From NCBI RefSeq assembly GCF_030814655.1, contig NZ_JAUSVK010000001.1, forward strand, positions 1,941,501 through 2,005,500: a stretch of DNA of 64,000 nt. The letters are read 5' to 3'. The position numbers were made by a program, and so were the translations under genes. This DNA comes from Labrys monachus. GTDB taxonomy: Bacteria > Pseudomonadota > Alphaproteobacteria > Rhizobiales > Labraceae. Shown one piece after another: positions 1-8,342 of the stretch. The notes below the pieces were generated by a model. That model ran no database searches. It was not told the origin of the DNA and saw nothing but the letters and a program-made list of their open reading frames with translations. Position 1 is the first letter of the stretch. Each line of letters starts with the position of its first letter.

Positions 1-523
1 TCGGCACCCATTCGGAGAGGTCGGCGCCGGAACCGATGTTGAGGAATTCTGGCGGCGCGCCGCCGCCGGGCCGCTCGAGGATGAGGAGGGCGACGCCGCC
101 CCAGATGAAGCCGGTGGTCAGCGTGACCACGACGTCGGGAATGCGCGAGACCGCGACGACCAGCCCGTTGAGCGCACCCTGCACGGCGCCGGCGACGAGG
201 ATGGCGGCGGCGATGAGGAGAGAATCGCGGAAGGAAGCCTGCTGCATCAGGCTCGCCGACAGCACGTTCGAGACGGCGATCAGCGAGCCGACCGACAGGT
301 CGATGCCGCCGCTGATGACGACGATCGTCTGCGCCGCGGCGGCCATGGCGAGGGGGAGGGCGCCGAGCGCCAGCGACTGTACGTCGAAGGAGCCGAAATT
401 GGGATGGACGAAGGCCGTCGACAGGATGGCGGCGAGGAAGACGAGGGGCATGCCATAGGCCCGGACCTGCCGGCCCAGGGCACCGAACATGCCGGATGCG
501 CGCGAGGGGGCGACAGGGGTCAT
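1..523 (-). CDS. Ribose-type sugar ABC transporter permease (partial, RbsC-like)
   Basis: Inner-membrane permease of a ribose/xylose-type (CUT2) sugar importer, cut by the left window edge; only about the first 174 codons are present. The reading shows hydrophobic segments and the conserved stretch GGIDLSVGSLIA near residue 80, which is diagnostic for the RbsC/AraH family. Its ATG lies within an ATGA overlap with the stop of the upstream ATPase gene, so the two are translationally coupled. It is the most distal visible gene of the leftward binding protein-ATPase-permease series. The substrate is not readable from the sequence; neighbours suggest a cyclitol, polyol or rare sugar. Confidence 0.93.
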   Translation of the reverse strand, partial: MTPVAPSRASGMFGALGRQVRAYGMPLVFLAAILSTAFVHPNFGSFDVQSLALGALPLAMAAAAQTIVVISGGIDLSVGSLIAVSNVLSASLMQQASFRDSLLIAAAILVAGAVQGALNGLVVAVSRIPDVVVTLTTGFIWGGVALLILERPGGGAPPEFLNIGSGADLSEWVP

Positions 524-2028
524 GGATGGGCCTCCACGGCATCGGGAGCGGACAGTCCGTGGGCGGCGTGGAGCAGGCGGGCTTCGTCGGCCTCCCCCGC
601 ATCCATGGCGCCGGAGATGCGGCCGCCGAACAGCACGATGGCGCGGTCGCAGGCGAGGCGGATCTCGGGAAGCTCCGAGGTGAACAGCAGCACGGAGGCG
701 CCCTGGGCCGCGATCTCGCGCAGCAGGGCATAGATCTGCCGTTTCGTGCCGATATCGATGCCGCGCGTCGGGTCGAAGCACAGCAGCGTGCGGAAGCCCG
801 AGGCCAGCCAGCGTGCGATCACCACCTTCTGCTGGTTGCCGCCGCTGAGCCGGCGCAGTTCCGGCGAGGCGCGCGTGTCGATCTGCAGCCGGCGGACGGC
901 ATCGTCGACGCGCCGCTTCTCCTCATCCATGGCGATCGGGCCCCAGGCCCGCAGGCGGCCGAAGGCGGCGAGGGCGACGTTCTCGCGGATCGAACGCTGC
1001 TGGAGCAGGGCCTGCAGCCGGTTGGCGGGCACCAGCACCAGCCCGGCCCGGATGGCATCGGCCGGATGGCGCAGGCGCAGCACCTCCCCATGGGTGCGGA
1101 TTTCGCCGGAAGAGGCCCGGCGCACGCCGGCGATGCAATCGAAGAGTTCCTCCTGCCCCTGTCCTTCGAGCGCGGCGACGCCGAGGACCTCGCCCGGCGC
1201 GACCCGGAAGGAGACGCCACGCAGCGCATGGCCATAGGCGAGATCGCGCACCTCGATCGCCGCGGGCCGATCCGCCACGGCGGCGGAGGCACGCCGCGCG
1301 GGCGCTTCGGCAGCGGCCCTCGCGACGTCGGTGCCGAGCATCATGTCGACGATCCGGCTCTCGGCGCCCGCCGTCGGGGTGACGCCGACCGTGATGCCGT
1401 CGCGCAGCACCGTCGCGCGGTCGCACAAGGCGGCGACCTCGGCCATGCGGTGCGAGATGAAGATGACGCTCCTGCCGCTCCGGCGCCATTCGCGCACCAG
1501 GGCGAAGACGCGCTCCGACAGATCGACGGGAAGGGCCGCCGTGATCTCGTCGAGCAGCAGGATGCTGGGATTGGAAGCGATGGCGCGCGACAGGTCGATC
1601 AGCCGCAGCAGCGCGAAATCGATGTCGCGGGCTGTGCGGGAGAGATCGATGTGGTCGATGCCGAGATCGCGCATCGCCGCCTTGACGGCATCGAGGGGGA
1701 CGCGTGCCAGCCGCATGTTCTGGGCGACGGTGAGGTCCGGCACGATGGCCGGGTCCTGGTAGACGGAAACGATGCCGGCCTTGCGCGCTTCGGCGGGCGA
1801 GCGGAACACGCTCGCCTTGCCGGACAGCGCGATCTCGCCGGCATCGGCCGGAAAGACGCCGGTGATGATCTTGACGAGGGTGCTCTTGCCGGCGCCGTTG
1901 GCGCCCATCAGGGCATGGACCTCGCCCGCCCGCACCTCGAGGTCGGCCGAACGCAGCGCCACCACCGAATCGAAGCGCTTGGCGACGCCGCGGATGCGCA
2001 GGAGCAGGTTGTCATCCGCGCTCATCAA
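520..2028 (-). CDS. Sugar ABC transporter ATP-binding protein, RbsA-like double NBD
   Basis: Cytoplasmic ATPase (502 aa) of the CUT2 sugar importer, with two fused nucleotide-binding domains. NBD1 has Walker A GANGAGKST near residue 45 and Walker B LLLDEITAALP, but where LSGGQ is expected it reads IDLSRAIASNPS, so its signature motif is degenerate. NBD2 has a degenerate Walker A (LEGQGQEE) but a good signature LSGGNQQKVVIARWL and Walker B-like LLCFDPTRG. Degenerate NBD2 Walker A is usual in this family; the NBD1 change is less common. The gene follows the binding-protein gene after a repeat-filled gap and overlaps the permease start by 4 bases. Confidence 0.95.
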   Translation of the reverse strand: MMSADDNLLLRIRGVAKRFDSVVALRSADLEVRAGEVHALMGANGAGKSTLVKIITGVFPADAGEIALSGKASVFRSPAEARKAGIVSVYQDPAIVPDLTVAQNMRLARVPLDAVKAAMRDLGIDHIDLSRTARDIDFALLRLIDLSRAIASNPSILLLDEITAALPVDLSERVFALVREWRRSGRSVIFISHRMAEVAALCDRATVLRDGITVGVTPTAGAESRIVDMMLGTDVARAAAEAPARRASAAVADRPAAIEVRDLAYGHALRGVSFRVAPGEVLGVAALEGQGQEELFDCIAGVRRASSGEIRTHGEVLRLRHPADAIRAGLVLVPANRLQALLQQRSIRENVALAAFGRLRAWGPIAMDEEKRRVDDAVRRLQIDTRASPELRRLSGGNQQKVVIARWLASGFRTLLCFDPTRGIDIGTKRQIYALLREIAAQGASVLLFTSELPEIRLACDRAIVLFGGRISGAMDAGEADEARLLHAAHGLSAPDAVEAHP

Positions 2029-2083
2029 TCCCCGCTCGAAAAGAGTGTCATGGCGTCACGTCTATAGAAAAGAGCGCGATCCT

Positions 2084-2226
2084 CCTTCTCCCGGGTGGGA
2101 GAAGGTGCCCCGAAGGGGCGGATGAGGGGCTGACGCTTGACAGCTGAAGCGCAGCTATCGAGCGCTACTCACTTCAGGTTCAGACCCTCATCCCCCTGCC
2201 GGGACCTTCTCCCGAATGGGAGAAGG
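2084..2226. repeat. Inverted pair of REP-like hairpin repeats
   Basis: CCTTCTCCC-GGGT-GGGAGAAGG at 2084-2105 runs into GATGAGGGG. The same module in reverse order (ACCCTCATCC to GGGAGAAGG) ends at 2226. Two head-to-head modules separated by about 50 bases form a REPIN-like unit filling the gap between the binding-protein and ATPase genes. On either strand it can form strong hairpins and may stabilise upstream mRNA or lower downstream expression. The same module recurs at least five times elsewhere in the window. Confidence 0.85.
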
Positions 2227-2293
2227 CTGCTAATTTATCTGCCCATCGCGCAGGAAGAGCGGACCGCCTCGTCACCGTTCCGGGAAACGGCGG

Positions 2294-3319
2294 TCACGGT
2301 CCCTTGCAGGCGAGGATCTGGTCCATCGTGTAGGTCGTGTAGGGCGGCACCGACACGGCGACGCCGTAGAACGGATCGAGCTTCGGATTATAGGCCTGCT
2401 TCAGCTGGGCGATGCCGGCGTCGGAGTTGTCCCACACCGTCGGGGTGATCTTCACGACGTGCGGATAGTCCTTCTTCTTCTCCAGCACGTCGAGCGCCAG
2501 GGCGAGGCCCGCGCCGCCCACCGCCGGCGGATTGCTGACGGCGACGCCGGTGAGGCCCTTGTCCTTCAGGCTGATCAACTGGCCGATGAAGCCGTTGTTG
2601 TCGGCGCCGACGACCGGCACAAACGGCTTCTGCGCCGTCTTGTAGGCGTCGACCACCGGTGAATCGAGGCCGGACGTCCACACGCCGTCGACCTGCTTGC
2701 CGGAGGCGAGAATGTCCTTCATGGTCTGCGAGGTCTTGTTGAGCGCCCAACCGGTGAAGACCGAGGTCACCTTGATGTTGGGATAATCCTTCAGGGCTTC
2801 GGTGAAGCCTTCATGGCGGTCGGCGTCGGCGGGCACGCCGTCGATGCCGCGCATCTCCAGCACGTCGCCCTTGCCGCCGAGCTTGTCGAACAGCCATTTG
2901 GCGCCGACCTTGCCATAGGCGACCTGATCGTTGCTCAGCACATAGGCCTCCGGCGCCGACACCGCCTGGTCGACGGCGACGACGACGATGCCCCTGGCCG
3001 CCGCCTGCTTGATCACCGGATTGAGCGCCTCGCGATCGGAGGGGTTGATGATGATGGCGTTGGCGCCGGCCGAGATCAGGTTGCGCATGTCGGCGATCTG
3101 CTCCGAGGGGCCACCATTGCGGTTGGCGACGATCACCTTGGAGACGAGGCCGGAGGCTTCGGCCTGGGCCTTGATCGAGCAGATCATTTCCTCGCGCCAG
3201 CCATTGCCGATCAGCGTGTTGGACACGCCCACGACATATTTGCCCGCCGCCATCGCGCCGTCGGCCATGAGCAGCGCGGACACCAGCGAAGCGCCGGCCA
3301 CCAGATATTTGCTTTTCAT
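2294..3319 (-). CDS. Sugar ABC transporter periplasmic substrate-binding protein
   Basis: Periplasmic binding protein (341 aa) of the CUT2 importer, Peripla_BP_4 / type-1 fold. The start at MKSKYLVAG is chosen because GAGAGGAAA sits just upstream and a typical Sec signal peptide follows, with cleavage near AMAAGKY. Typical family features include the NPSDREALNPVIKQAAARGI segment, VVAVDQAV, and a late hinge region VVGADNNGF. It is followed by a REP-like pair and then the ATPase and permease genes. The ligand cannot be named from sequence alone; the family binds pentoses, hexoses and cyclitols. Confidence 0.93.
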   Translation of the reverse strand: MKSKYLVAGASLVSALLMADGAMAAGKYVVGVSNTLIGNGWREEMICSIKAQAEASGLVSKVIVANRNGGPSEQIADMRNLISAGANAIIINPSDREALNPVIKQAAARGIVVVAVDQAVSAPEAYVLSNDQVAYGKVGAKWLFDKLGGKGDVLEMRGIDGVPADADRHEGFTEALKDYPNIKVTSVFTGWALNKTSQTMKDILASGKQVDGVWTSGLDSPVVDAYKTAQKPFVPVVGADNNGFIGQLISLKDKGLTGVAVSNPPAVGGAGLALALDVLEKKKDYPHVVKITPTVWDNSDAGIAQLKQAYNPKLDPFYGVAVSVPPYTTYTMDQILACKGP

Positions 3320-3446
3320 CGTTTCCTCTCCGGTCATGCGCGTTGCGGCTTCAGCCGTTCGATGGCGCAATGATTGCATTCAAACCGCTTTCGAGAAAAG
3401 TTGACAGGCCTTTCGACGGAAACGGCGGCAGAATTAGAGACAGAGG

Positions 3447-4634
3447 CTAGAGCAGGCGTGTGGAGACCCAGGCGCCGTCGTTGCGGCTCGAGGCGACGGC
3501 CGCCTCGATGAAGGCGATGCCGCGCGCCCCGTCGAGGACGTCCGGCGTCGAGGCGAGGGCGGCGGGGCTCGGCGCCCGCCCCGCCCGGCGGGCGCGGATC
3601 AGTTCGACGGCGTCGCGGTAGAGATTGGCGAAGCCCTCGACATAGCCCTCCGGATGGCCGCCCGGCATGCGCGAGCCGCGCCGCGCTTCGTCCGTATTGG
3701 CCGGGCCGCCGCGCTGCAGCAGCCGCGTCGGCTCGCCATAGGGGGTGAAGCGCAGGAATTCGGGCATCTCGCCGGCCCATTCGAGCCCCGCTTTGGTGCC
3801 GTAGACCTTGAGGCTGAGATTGTTGAGGTTGCCGACGGCGACCTGACTCGCCGTCAGCACGCCGCGGGCCCCGCCTGCAAAGCGCATCAGCACATGGGCG
3901 TTGTCGTCGAGCCGGCGGCCGGGCACGAAGGTGGCGAGGTCGGCCGAAACGCGGTCGAGTTCGAGGCCGGTGACGAACAAGGCGAGGTTGTGGGCGTGCA
4001 CGCCGATGTCGGCGAGGCAGGCCGAGGCGCCGGCGCGGGCGGGGTCGGTCCGCCATTCCGCCTGCTTCTGGCCGTCCGCCTCGATCGGGTTGGTCAGCCA
4101 GTCCTGGATATAGCTCGCATGGACGACGCGGATGTCGCCGATCTCGCCGGCGCGGATCATCTCGCGGGCCTGGCGCACCATCGGATAGCCGGTGTTGTTG
4201 AGCGTCACCGCGAGGACGAGGTTGCGCGCGCGGGTGAGGGCGACGAGGTCCCTGGCCTCTTCGAGCGAGGCGGACAGCGGCTTGTCGCAGATGACGTCGA
4301 TGCCGGCTTCGAGGAAGGCCCTGGCGACAGGGTGGTGCAGATGATTGGGCGTGACGATGACGACGGCCTCGATGCCATCCGGCCGCGCCGCCTCGCGCGC
4401 CGCCATCTCCCGATAGTCCGCATAGATGCGGTCCGGCGGCAGGCCGAGGTCGAGACCCGACAGCCTGGCATTCTCCGCATCGGCCGAGAGGGCGCCCGCG
4501 CTCAGCGTGATGAGGTCGTCGAGCCGCAGCGCCATGCGGTGGACGGCACCGATGAAGGCGTTGCGCCCGCCGCCGACCATGCCGACCCTGAGCCTTCCTT
4601 CGCCGCCGACGCCGTCTCCCGTCGCATAGACCAT
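3447..4634 (-). CDS. Gfo/Idh/MocA family NAD(P)-dependent oxidoreductase
   Basis: Dehydrogenase of 395 aa acting on a sugar, cyclitol or glycoside. The N-terminal Rossmann motif is VGMVGGGRNAFIG near residue 17. The family EKP-type motif appears as CDKPLSASLEEA with the conserved lysine. The C-terminal Gfo/Idh domain includes the DIGVHAHNL segment, with aspartate and histidine at the usual catalytic positions. It lies 3 bases downstream of a TIM-barrel isomerase gene, a pairing seen in inositol and 3-keto-glycoside catabolism, so a joint pathway is inferred. The binding-protein gene follows in the same direction. Confidence 0.92.
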   Translation of the reverse strand: MVYATGDGVGGEGRLRVGMVGGGRNAFIGAVHRMALRLDDLITLSAGALSADAENARLSGLDLGLPPDRIYADYREMAAREAARPDGIEAVVIVTPNHLHHPVARAFLEAGIDVICDKPLSASLEEARDLVALTRARNLVLAVTLNNTGYPMVRQAREMIRAGEIGDIRVVHASYIQDWLTNPIEADGQKQAEWRTDPARAGASACLADIGVHAHNLALFVTGLELDRVSADLATFVPGRRLDDNAHVLMRFAGGARGVLTASQVAVGNLNNLSLKVYGTKAGLEWAGEMPEFLRFTPYGEPTRLLQRGGPANTDEARRGSRMPGGHPEGYVEGFANLYRDAVELIRARRAGRAPSPAALASTPDVLDGARGIAFIEAAVASSRNDGAWVSTRLL

Positions 4635-4637
4635 GGG

Positions 4638-5696
4638 TCAGCCTCCGACGCCGAGCAGCCTGAGATTGGTGGCGCGGTCCGCCCCGGTGGCGGCGAAGTC
4701 GTCGAACACGCGGTCCGTCACCTCGATGATGTGATCGGCGATGAACTGGGCGCCTTTTCGCGCCGCGACTTCCGGGTGCTGCAGGCAGCACTCCCATTCA
4801 TAGACCGCCCAGCCGGCGAAATCATAGCCGGCCAGCTTGGAGAACACCGCCTTGAAGTTGACCTGGCCGTCGCCGAGCGAGCGGTCGCGGGCGGCTCGCT
4901 CCAGCCAGCCCTTGTAGCCGCCGAAGACGCCCTGCCGGGCGGTGGGATTGAACTCGGCGTCCTTGACGTGGAACATCTTGATGCGCTCGTGGAAGACGTC
5001 GATGAAGCCGAGATAGTCCATGCCCTGCTTGATGTAGTGGCTGGCGTCGTAATTGATGTTGCAGCGCCGGTGGCCGCCGACCGCATCGAGGAACATCTCG
5101 AAGGTGTCGCCGTCGAAGACGTCCTCGGTCGGATGGATCTCGTAGCAGAGGTCGACGCCGTTCTCGTCATAGAGATCGAGGATGGGCTGCCAGCGCCGCG
5201 CCTGCTCGGCGAAGCATTCCTCGATCAGGCCGGCGGGCCGCTGCGGATAGGGATAGAAATAGGGCCAGGCGAGCGAGCCGGTGAAGGTGACGTGCTCGGT
5301 CAGGCCGAAGCGACGCGAGACGCGCGCGGCCTTGCGAACCTGATCCACCGCCCATTCGTGCCGCTTCTGCGGGTTGCCGCGGACATGAGGCGGGCACTGG
5401 CCGTCGAACAGGGCGTCATAGGCCGGATGCACGGAGACCATCTGGCCCTGGAAATGGGTGGAGAATTCGCTGACGGCGATGCCGATATCGGCGAGCTTGC
5501 CCTTGACCTCGTCGCAATAGGCCTCACTCTCATAGGCCTCGTCGAGATCGAAGAAGCGGTGATCCCAGGTCGGGATCTGGATCGCCTTGTAGCCATAGCC
5601 CTTGGCCCAGCCCGCGATGCCCTCCAGCGTGTTGTGGGGCGGCGTATCGCGGGCGAACTGGGCGAGAAACAGGCCGGGGCCCTTGATGGTCCGCAT
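4638..5696 (-). CDS. Sugar phosphate isomerase/epimerase, TIM-barrel (AP endonuclease 2 fold)
   Basis: Metal-dependent isomerase/epimerase or keto-sugar lyase, 352 aa. The start is set at MRTIKGPGLFLAQ because GGGAGGCA precedes it at good spacing; an upstream in-frame extension has no family similarity. Probable metal ligands are visible in order: Glu of CYEIHPTEDV, Asp/His of NINYDASHYIKQG, His of MFHVKDAEF, and Glu of VYEWECCLQ. It is first in the leftward operon with a Gfo/Idh enzyme directly behind, as in IolE/IolI- or 3-keto-sugar-type pathways. The exact reaction is not determinable here. Confidence 0.9.
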   Translation of the reverse strand: MRTIKGPGLFLAQFARDTPPHNTLEGIAGWAKGYGYKAIQIPTWDHRFFDLDEAYESEAYCDEVKGKLADIGIAVSEFSTHFQGQMVSVHPAYDALFDGQCPPHVRGNPQKRHEWAVDQVRKAARVSRRFGLTEHVTFTGSLAWPYFYPYPQRPAGLIEECFAEQARRWQPILDLYDENGVDLCYEIHPTEDVFDGDTFEMFLDAVGGHRRCNINYDASHYIKQGMDYLGFIDVFHERIKMFHVKDAEFNPTARQGVFGGYKGWLERAARDRSLGDGQVNFKAVFSKLAGYDFAGWAVYEWECCLQHPEVAARKGAQFIADHIIEVTDRVFDDFAATGADRATNLRLLGVGG

Positions 5697-5771
5697 GCAT
5701 TGCCTCCCGATGCGCACACGGGTTCGAGCCCGTGATCGTCGTTGTTCTGGGAAAATTCCAGCTATTGAAGA

Positions 5772-5804
5772 GATAATCGCAATAAATTTCGATTTGTCAA
5801 ATCG
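5772..5804 (-). promoter_or_regulatory. Leftward promoter overlapping palindromic operator
   Basis: On the minus strand TTGACA (5800-5795) matches the -35 consensus; GATTAT (16-base spacer) or ATTATC (17-base spacer) is a 4/6-type -10. The -35 lies inside the perfect palindrome CGATTTG-T-CAAATCG (5790-5804). A protein bound there would block the polymerase. The RpiR regulator encoded at 8335 is the obvious candidate, by location only. Confidence 0.6.
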
Positions 5805-5819
5805 GTTGTCGGCCCATTT

Positions 5820-5970
5820 CACCCTCCCCTGGAGGGAGAGGGTCGACGCGCAGCGTCGGGGTGGGGTGGCTTCCGGCTCGGAATTTCATGTTATTTCATG
5901 GATAGGTCGAGCATCATCACCCCACCCCGGCCTTTCAGGCCGACCCTCCCCCTCCTGGGGAGGGTGGTGG
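5820..5970. repeat. REP-like inverted repeat pair (CCCTCCCC variant)
   Basis: CACCCTCCCCTGGAGGGAG at 5820 leads into GGGGTGGGGTGG, and the mirrored module begins CACCCCACCCCGGCC at 5919 and ends with GGGGAGGGTGG. It has the same architecture as the CCTTCTCCC elements but a variant hairpin sequence, and is placed between two divergent promoters. Confidence 0.75.
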
Positions 5971-6003
5971 AGACGGACTTGGATAGAAAGAATTTTCTGA
6001 TAT

Positions 6004-6031
6004 TTGACATTTGGAAATTCTCATCCACAAT
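6004..6031 (+). promoter_or_regulatory. Candidate rightward promoter for the SDR operon
   Basis: TTGACA at 6004-6009 is a perfect -35 match; CACAAT after 16 bases is a 4/6 -10. Around it AGAATTTTC and GGAAATTCT form an imperfect inverted repeat. Placement about 30-60 bases before the SDR start suits the operon. Confidence 0.5.
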
Positions 6032-6061
6032 TGCCGGAGGACGGGCAGGCGGCGGACCGGC

Positions 6062-6847
6062 ATGGAGACGCAGGTGGACGGGCGGATCGTTCTCGTCACG
6101 GGGGCAACGCAGGGGATCGGGCGCGCCATCGCGGTGGCGGCGGCGAAGGCGGGCGCCGAGGGCATCGTCCTGGTCGGGCGCGATCGGGGGCGCGGCGCGG
6201 ATGCGGCCGCCGAGGTCGCATCGCTCGGGGCCGCGGCGGCGTTCGTCGCCGCCGACCTCGGCGAGGCCTCGGCACCCGCGGCTGTCCTGGCGGCGGCGCT
6301 CGCCCGCTTCGGGCGCGTCGACGCGCTCGTCAACGCCGCGGCCGAGACTGATCGTGGCTCTGTCGCGCAGGCGCCTCCGGACTTGTGGGACCGTCTCTAC
6401 GCGGTCAACGCCCGGGCGCCCTTCTTCCTCATGCAGGGCGTCGTCAACCATCTCAGGGCGCGCGGCGCGCCGGGGGCGATCGTCAACATCCTCTCCATGA
6501 ACATGCATGGCGGCACGACGGACCTAGCCGTCTACGCCTCGACCAAGGCCGCGCTGGGGCTGCTGACGAAGAACGCCGCCTTCGCCCATCGCTTCGACCG
6601 CATCCGCATCAACGGCATCAATGTCGGCTGGGCCGACACGCCGGCCGAGCGCCGCATGCAGGCGGTGACGCTCGGACTCGGCGAGGGCTGGCTGGCGGCG
6701 GCCCAGGCGGCCCAGCCCTCCGGCCGCCTGTTCTCGCCCGACGACGTCGCGCGGCTGGCGCTGTTCCTCCTCGGCGACGCCTCGGGGCCGATGACCGGCT
6801 CCCTCATCGACCAGGAGCAGGCCTATGTCATCGGCGTCAGGGCCTGA
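6062..6847 (+). CDS. SDR family NAD(P)-dependent oxidoreductase
   Basis: Classical short-chain dehydrogenase of 261 aa. It has the cofactor motif TGATQGIG near residue 12, and the catalytic tyrosine and lysine in VYASTKAALG. The start is the ATG at 6062; an in-frame TTG 51 bases upstream would give an unlikely extension. The active-site serine region reads NILSMNMHGGTT. It is first in a rightward operon with a polyol dehydrogenase (11 bases on) and an RpiR regulator. Substrate is inferred to be a sugar alcohol or keto-sugar linked to the divergent ABC importer. Confidence 0.92.
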   Translation: METQVDGRIVLVTGATQGIGRAIAVAAAKAGAEGIVLVGRDRGRGADAAAEVASLGAAAAFVAADLGEASAPAAVLAAALARFGRVDALVNAAAETDRGSVAQAPPDLWDRLYAVNARAPFFLMQGVVNHLRARGAPGAIVNILSMNMHGGTTDLAVYASTKAALGLLTKNAAFAHRFDRIRINGINVGWADTPAERRMQAVTLGLGEGWLAAAQAAQPSGRLFSPDDVARLALFLLGDASGPMTGSLIDQEQAYVIGVRA

Positions 6848-6857
6848 GGCCGCGACC

Positions 6858-8342
6858 ATGCAGCGACTGACAGCGTCGACGCTTCACGCCGTTCCCGCCG
6901 ATATCCGCCGCCCGTGCTACGATCGCGAGCGGCTGGCGGTCGGCATGGCCCATATCGGCGTCGGTGCCTTCCACCGCTGCCACCAGGCCGACTATACCGA
7001 CGACATGCTCGAGGCGCGGTTCGGGCCCTGGGGCGTCGTCGGGATCAATCTGCATCCGCCGCGCCTCGCCGGCCCGCTCGGCGCGCAGGACGGCCTCTAC
7101 ACCCGCACGCTGCGGGAGGGCGGCAGGGCCGAGACGCGGGTGATCGGTTCGATCCGCCGCGTCATCGACGCACAGGATGCCGCCGGCGCCGAAGCCGCCA
7201 TCGCCGCCCTGGCTTCTCCCGCCGTGCGGGCGGTGACGATGACGGTGACGGAGAAGGGCTATTGCCATGTTCCGGCTTCCGGCGCGCTCGACTGGTCCAA
7301 CCCGCAGCTTTGCCGCGACCGCGATGGCGCGGGGGTGCCGGGCACGGTCCTCGGCCTGCTCGCCGCGGCCTTCGAGCGGCGCCGGGCCGCCGGCGCGCCC
7401 GGGCTGACCGTGATCAGCTGCGACAACGTTCCCGCCAATGGCGCATTGCTGCACGCCGTCCTCGCGGCGTTCCTGGATGTCCGTTCGCCGCCGCTCGCGG
7501 CATGGATGGAGGTCCATGTCGCCTTCCCCTCGACGATGGTGGACCGCATCGCGCCCGCGCCGACCGAGGCGGACAGGGCCTTCGCGGCCGAACGGACCGG
7601 TCTCATCGACGAGGCGGCGGTGGTCGGCGAGCCGTTTCGCCAATGGGTGATCGACGACCGTTTCATCGCCGAGCGGCCGCCCTGGGACCTCGCCGGCGCG
7701 CAGTTCGTCGCGGACGTGACGCCCTATGAGCTGATCAAGATGCGCGTCCTCAACGCGGCGCAGTCGACGCTGTCGCATCTGGGCGCCATCCTCGGCCACG
7801 ACTTCAGCTTCGAGGCGGCCTCGGATCCGCTGCTGTCGGCCCTGACGCGGCGCATGCTGGAGCGCGAGACGGCGACGACGCTGCCGGACGTGCCGGGCAT
7901 GGCGGCGGACGCCTATATCGCCACCTCGATGGCCCGCATCGCCAATCCCGCGATCCGCCATCGCTGCCACCAGATCGGCACCGACGGCTCGCAGAAGATC
8001 GTGCAGCGCTTGGTCAATCCGCTGCGCGAGCGTCTCGCCGCCGGCCATGCGCCGGGTCTGCTCGCCCTCGCGGTCGCGAGCTGGCTCGCCTACGCCCTGT
8101 GCGGGGCGCGGCGGTTCGGGGCGCGCTGGGTGCCGGACGATCCGCTGGCGCCGCGCGTCGTCGCGCTCGGCGAGGAGGCCGGCGGCGACTTCGAAGCCCT
8201 GGCGCGGGCGCTGCTCGGCATCGGGGCGATCTTCGGCACCGACCTCGCCGCCTCGCCCGCCTGCGCGGCGATCGCCCGGCATCTGGAGGGGCTGCTTTCG
8301 GTCGATCCGCGCTCCTATCTCGCCGGGGTCGCGCATGGATGA
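6858..8342 (+). CDS. Mannitol dehydrogenase family protein (fructuronate reductase/polyol dehydrogenase)
   Basis: Long-chain polyol dehydrogenase family member, 494 aa, normally interconverting a ketose or hexuronate and the matching polyol with NAD(H). The N-terminal family signature is GVGAFHRCHQADYTDDM. The catalytic segment reads ELIKMRVLNAAQSTLSHLG: lysine and asparagine are kept, but the usual histidine three residues after the asparagine (N-x-x-H) is glutamine. The C-terminal domain is intact in length. It overlaps the next gene by 8 bases. The glutamine may mark altered catalysis; homologues with this change would need comparison. Confidence 0.9.
   Translation: MQRLTASTLHAVPADIRRPCYDRERLAVGMAHIGVGAFHRCHQADYTDDMLEARFGPWGVVGINLHPPRLAGPLGAQDGLYTRTLREGGRAETRVIGSIRRVIDAQDAAGAEAAIAALASPAVRAVTMTVTEKGYCHVPASGALDWSNPQLCRDRDGAGVPGTVLGLLAAAFERRRAAGAPGLTVISCDNVPANGALLHAVLAAFLDVRSPPLAAWMEVHVAFPSTMVDRIAPAPTEADRAFAAERTGLIDEAAVVGEPFRQWVIDDRFIAERPPWDLAGAQFVADVTPYELIKMRVLNAAQSTLSHLGAILGHDFSFEAASDPLLSALTRRMLERETATTLPDVPGMAADAYIATSMARIANPAIRHRCHQIGTDGSQKIVQRLVNPLRERLAAGHAPGLLALAVASWLAYALCGARRFGARWVPDDPLAPRVVALGEEAGGDFEALARALLGIGAIFGTDLAASPACAAIARHLEGLLSVDPRSYLAGVAHG

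Larger units (their letters stand above)
5697..6061. other. Divergent intergenic region with two promoters and a repeat pair
   Basis: This 365-base gap separates the leftward sugar operon from the rightward SDR/dehydrogenase/regulator operon. It contains a leftward TTGACA element inside a 15-base palindrome, a REP-like inverted pair in the middle, and a rightward TTGACA element near 6004. No ORF is credible here. Confidence 0.8.

Noticed and set aside
496-2067. Long open frame on the plus strand opposite the sugar ABC ATPase
   Set aside because: Composition is Arg/Ala/Gly/Asp-rich with no domain; it is the antisense shadow of a gene with clear motifs in GC-rich DNA.
3654-5735. 693-codon plus-strand frame across the Gfo/Idh and isomerase genes
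   Set aside because: Spans two well-supported minus-strand genes and reads as low-complexity antisense.
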